From: Aphanothece sp. CMT-3BRIN-NPC111
Lineage (GTDB): Bacteria > Cyanobacteriota > Cyanobacteriia > Cyanobacteriales > JAHHGU01
DNA length: 45,167 bases
NCBI GenBank assembly: GCA_019359765.1
Contig: JAHHGU010000045.1
Coordinates: 1 to 45,167 of the forward strand
Direction of reading: 5' to 3'
Part shown: positions 41,740-45,167 of the stretch, in pieces
How the letters are laid out: each line of letters opens with the position of its first letter
How positions within the stretch are numbered: position 1 is the stretch's first letter
Made by a program: the position numbers and the translations under genes
Notes under the pieces: generated by a model
Databases searched by the model: none
Told to the model about the DNA's origin: nothing
What the model saw: the letters and a program-made list of their open reading frames with translations, nothing else

Positions 41740-43647
41740 TTACTTGGTTTCTGAGAACTCAGCATCAATCACATCGTCACCACTAGAGGTCTGGCTAGAA
41801 CCATCGCCATTGGGGCCGCCTGTAGGGCCGCCATCGCCACCACCAGCTTGTTGATAGATGCTGCTGCCGATGCTATAGAGAGACTGCTGCAACTCAGTGG
41901 TGAGCGTCTTGATGCGATCGTCATCTTCCTTAGAAATGGCATCCTTGAGATCTTGGATCAGTCCTTCTACCTTAGTCTTATCAGCAGCTGGGACTTTATC
42001 GCCCAGTTCGCTAATTTGCTTCTCAGCTTGGTAGACAAGAGAGTCGGCCTGGTTCTTGCGGTCAATTTTCTCCCGGCGTTCCCGGTCAGTTGCCGCATTC
42101 TTTTCGGCTTCTTTGACCATCCGCTCAACTTCGTTACCAGGCAGGGTAGAGGCACCAGTGATGCTGATGGATTGTTCCTTGCCGGTTCCTTTATCCTTGG
42201 CTGTTACGTTGAGGATACCGTTGGCGTCAATGTCAAAGGTAACTTCAATTTGAGGTACGCCACGAGGCGCTGGGGGAATACCATCTAGACGGAAAGTACC
42301 CAGGCTCTTGTTGTCATTCGCCATCTCCCGTTCACCTTGGAGAACGTGGATTTCTACGTTGGCTTGACCATCAACAGCCGTAGAGAAGACCTCGGACTTC
42401 TTGGTAGGAATTGTGGTGTTGCGGGGGATGATCTTGGTCATGACACCGCCGAGGGTTTCTACACCCAAAGACAGGGGCGAGACATCGAGGAGCAGAATGT
42501 CTTTTACTTCACCAGAAAGGACACCAGCTTGAATGGCCGCACCTACTGCCACCACTTCATCCGGGTTGACGGTTTGGTTGGGGTCTTTATTCAAAACCCG
42601 CTTAACCAATTCGTGAACTGCGGGAATGCGGGTGGAACCGCCAACCAGCACGATCTCATCCATGGCGCTCTTATCAATCTTGGCGTCGCGAATAGCGTTT
42701 TCCACGGGGATGCGACAGCGCTCGATCAAGTCAGAGCAGAGTTCTTCAAACTTGCCCCGCGTCAGGGTCATATCCAGGTGTTTTGGACCATCCTGAGTTG
42801 CAGTGATAAAGGGCAGGTTGATTTCTGCTTGAGTAACGCTAGAAAGCTCAATCTTGGCTTTTTCTGCGGCTTCGGTCAAACGTTGTAGGGCTTGACGATC
42901 TTTACGCAGGTCAATGCCTTCGTCTTTCTTGAATTGTTCCGCGAGGTAGTCAACGATTTTCTTGTCGAAGTCGTCACCACCTAAGTGAGTATCACCAGAA
43001 GTTGCCAACACTTCAAAGACGCCTTCACCGACTTCCAGGATGGAGACGTCGAAAGTACCACCACCAAGGTCAAACACCAGGATGGTTTCGTTGCTCTTCT
43101 TGTCTAAGCCGTAGGCGAGAGATGCTGCCGTAGGTTCGTTGATAATCCGCAGCACTTCCACCCCAGCAATTTTGCCAGCGTCCTTGGTGGCTTGGCGTTG
43201 GGAGTCGTTGAAGTATGCGGGTACGGTAATTACTGCTTGGGTAACTGTTTCACCCAGGTACTTGCTAGCATCATCTACCAACTTACGCAGTACTTGAGCA
43301 GAAATTTCTTCTGGGGCGAACTGCTTACTTTGAGCAGGGCAGTCTAGCTTGACGTTACCGTTGCCGTCACGCAGGACTTTATAGGAAACTTCTGTCGCTT
43401 CGTGAGTGACTTCGTCGTATCTACGCCCGATGAAGCGCTTTACAGAATAGAAGGTGTTTTCCGGGTTCATCACCGATTGGCGCTTGGCAATTTGACCGAC
43501 CAAGCGATCGCCATTCTTCGCAAAAGCCACGACAGAAGGCGTTGTCCGAAAACCCTCTGCATTAGCAATTACCGTGGGTTTGCCACCTTCCATTACTGCC
43601 ACGCAGGAGTTTGTCGTACCTAAGTCAATTCCAACTACTTTTGCCAT
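41740..43647 (-). CDS. dnaK: molecular chaperone DnaK (Hsp70)
   Basis: A 635-residue Hsp70. The ATPase domain has VVGIDLGTTNSCVAVMEGG, the phosphate-binding VFDLGGGTFDVSIL and VGGSTRIPAV. The substrate-binding domain has LLLDVSPLSLGVETLGG and EIHVLQGERE. The C-terminal tail is Gly-rich and ends DDVIDAEFSETK. The pattern is the essential type often called DnaK2 in cyanobacteria. Cofactors DnaJ and GrpE are not in the window. No CIRCE element (TTAGCACTC-N9-GAGTGCTAA) is seen upstream, so HrcA control is not supported. It ends at the strong hairpin at 41634-41680. Confidence 0.95.
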   Translation of the reverse strand: MAKVVGIDLGTTNSCVAVMEGGKPTVIANAEGFRTTPSVVAFAKNGDRLVGQIAKRQSVMNPENTFYSVKRFIGRRYDEVTHEATEVSYKVLRDGNGNVKLDCPAQSKQFAPEEISAQVLRKLVDDASKYLGETVTQAVITVPAYFNDSQRQATKDAGKIAGVEVLRIINEPTAASLAYGLDKKSNETILVFDLGGGTFDVSILEVGEGVFEVLATSGDTHLGGDDFDKKIVDYLAEQFKKDEGIDLRKDRQALQRLTEAAEKAKIELSSVTQAEINLPFITATQDGPKHLDMTLTRGKFEELCSDLIERCRIPVENAIRDAKIDKSAMDEIVLVGGSTRIPAVHELVKRVLNKDPNQTVNPDEVVAVGAAIQAGVLSGEVKDILLLDVSPLSLGVETLGGVMTKIIPRNTTIPTKKSEVFSTAVDGQANVEIHVLQGEREMANDNKSLGTFRLDGIPPAPRGVPQIEVTFDIDANGILNVTAKDKGTGKEQSISITGASTLPGNEVERMVKEAEKNAATDRERREKIDRKNQADSLVYQAEKQISELGDKVPAADKTKVEGLIQDLKDAISKEDDDRIKTLTTELQQSLYSIGSSIYQQAGGGDGGPTGGPNGDGSSQTSSGDDVIDAEFSETK

Positions 43648-44021
43648 GGGGTCTTCTGGCTCCCTATAATTACAAAAACTTGAGCGGGGAATACAGGACT
43701 AAAATTTGAACCTGATGCATGTTCAATCAGCAGCGAGTCCAGTTTTAATACCGAGCGATTAGCGTACCAATCTATATACTGAGTGCGGTTGGGCTTTTTC
43801 TTGAAGGGGGGTTTCCCGAACCTGATACAGGACGGTTAAACTTCAAGAGTCGGCTTGTTGCTGGTTCATCCACCTAAAATCTGCTGATTTGTTTCACTGA
43901 AACTAATGTAAAGAACTCAGTGGCTTCAGCGATTGGGGCGAACCGTATAGATACAGTTGTGTTTGCCGTCTTAGATGAGAGGAAGGCACACAAAGTGAGC
44001 CACTTTTGCTCATTGGTCTAC
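43648..44021. other. 374-base gap between dnaK and the histidine kinase gene
   Basis: Both flanking genes run leftward, so this region holds the dnaK promoter and the 3' flank of the kinase gene. No gene, CIRCE element, long palindrome or tandem repeat is visible. Confidence 0.5.
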
Positions 44022-45047
44022 TTAATTGAGTGGGATGGTTACAGTAAACGTAGTTCCTACCCCAACTTGACTCGCTACGGCAATCTGACCCCCGTGTAAT
44101 TCCACAGATTTTTTGACAATCGCTAATCCCAGGCCAGTACCGGGAAGAGAGCCGACGTTACTTGCACGATGAAAAGCTTCAAACATCTGTGCTTGGTCTT
44201 CGGGCGGAATACCAATTCCAGAGTCTTTCACGCTGAAAGTTACACAATTACTTTCACATTTTAGTTCCAAATAGATATCGCCACCTTGTGGAGAGTATTT
44301 AATAGCGTTGGAGACTAAGTTGGCGAGGATGTGATCTAGGAGATTCTCATCCATCAAGACATTCTTACGGCAGTCCGCTTCACTCTCACTGATCAAGGTA
44401 ATAGTGTGATTGCTTCCAGCCGTTTCTTGCAGCACCTCTACCAATTCGTGGCAGAATTTAACTATATCTAGCGGTGCTGGCGTAAAAGTGATTTTAGAGG
44501 ACTCAGCTCTACCAAGAGTCAGAACGTCTTCTAACAAATCGTTTATCTTCCTAGCGGCAGATTCAATCCGCCCTAAAAACTTGCTTTTACTTTCTGCACT
44601 TAACTTCTCATCGTATGTACTGAGTAATTCCGCCGACGATATAATACTAGTCAGTGGGTTACGGAATTCATGAGAAGCCATAGAGATATAAGAAGATTTT
44701 TTATCCCGCTCCTCTTGGGCTTGTTTCCTCAGATTCTCTGCTGTTTCTAGTCGGGCGCGAATTTTTGCTTCTGCCTGATGCCGCTTCAGGGCAATTTCAA
44801 TGTTGCTATGTAGTTCTTTGTCTTCAAATGGTTTAACTAAATACCCAAAAGGTTCCGTTAATGTGGCTCTAGCTATGGTTTTATCATCTGCATACGCAGT
44901 CAGAAAAACTATGGGGATTTGAAAATTAGACCGGATTTGTTCGGCAGCCTCTACGCCGTCAATTTCTCCGGGCATCATAATATCCATCAGTACTAGATCG
45001 GGCTGAGTATTGGCAGCAGTTTCAATAGCTTTTTGACCTGATACCAA
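44022..45047 (-). pseudogene. 5'-truncated receiver-histidine kinase gene
   Basis: The readable part is 341 residues from a TTG at 45047. It holds the last two thirds of a receiver domain (phospho-acceptor Asp22 in LVLMDIMMPG, then Thr50 and Lys72 in VKPF), a coiled coil, and a histidine kinase core: H126 in ASHEFRNPL, N box LVSNAIKYS, and G boxes DSGIGIPPE and GTGLGLAIVKK. The first strand and the acidic pocket (usual DDE) of the receiver are missing. Upstream, the same frame reads S-S-L-L-S-I-A-L-N-S-C-K and then meets a TGA at about 45108. Hence the gene is broken, or was joined to other sequence near 45050-45070; a frame change beyond the window cannot be excluded. The kinase part alone could still be active. 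Confidence 0.6.
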
Positions 45048-45167
45048 GTTGCGGTCAAAAGTAGTAGACTTGCAAGAGTTGAGAGCTATTGAGAGAAGTG
45101 AGCTTCAGCAGTCAGGCTTTCAATGGCGCGACGCAGAACGTACCCTCTCCGAGAAGAGCGAATGAAC

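Noticed and set aside
42337..42888. 183-codon frame opposite dnaK
   Set aside because: It is the antisense shadow of a highly conserved gene with strong codon bias.
43648..43760. CIRCE operator upstream of dnaK
   Set aside because: No TTAGCACTC-N9-GAGTGCTAA or near match is present.

Overview
The window is a chromosomal stretch of a cyanobacterium. It carries photosystem I genes (psaF, psaJ, psaL), a plant-type zeta-carotene desaturase gene, many copies of the cyanobacterial HIP1 octamer GCGATCGC, heptanucleotide tandem repeats and a large GAF/PAS/GGDEF sensor. The psaF-psaJ-psaL order, the absence of psaI and a proline-rich PsaL loop are features linked to heterocyst-forming cyanobacteria and their close unicellular relatives, so I place the organism there without naming a genus.

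Layout. Positions 1-9.4 kb: a small hydrolase-like protein, a 1543-residue membrane sensor diguanylate cyclase, RNase Z, a SpoIID/LytB-type protein and a conserved membrane protein. Positions 9.6-13.9 kb: a protein ending in a HEPN-like RX4H motif, tRNA-Pro(UGG), a plastid-type GNAT acetyltransferase, an ACT-like protein and an alpha/beta hydrolase. Positions 13.9-22.9 kb is a housekeeping and photosynthesis block: tsaD, psaF-psaJ, psaL, purH, crtQ/zds with a following SRPBCC gene, an ExoD-family gene and a short-chain dehydrogenase. Positions 23.1-32.5 kb is a defence-type island. It holds a leftward, translationally coupled operon of a PD-(D/E)XK nuclease with a zinc ribbon, a DinG-type helicase and a pPIWI_RE protein. 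A very AT-rich HNH nuclease gene diverges from it, and a hicBA toxin-antitoxin pair follows. Positions 32.7-45.2 kb: an M3 oligopeptidase, a Spo0M-like protein, recF, a calcium-type P-ATPase, a diacylglycerol kinase-family protein, dnaK and a 5'-truncated receiver-histidine kinase gene.

The most interesting locus is the island. Its three-gene core matches the pPIWI_RE islands predicted from comparative genomics to be an RNA-dependent restriction system acting on R-loops. Between the operon and the divergent HNH gene lies a perfect palindrome with two 12-bp arms and a 2-bp centre (30735-30760). Its core AGTACACTTGTACT fits the reported cyanobacterial LexA box RGTACNNNDGTWCB. This suggests, by inference only, that the defence locus responds to DNA damage and that the HNH gene is a fourth, co-regulated member.

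Smaller points: the photosystem genes carry the signature linked to tetrameric photosystem I; several dispersed repeat families sit in the intergenic gaps; and dnaK ends at a perfect 40-bp palindromic terminator with a HIP1 site at its centre. All functional statements come from reading motifs and translations; no database search was run.
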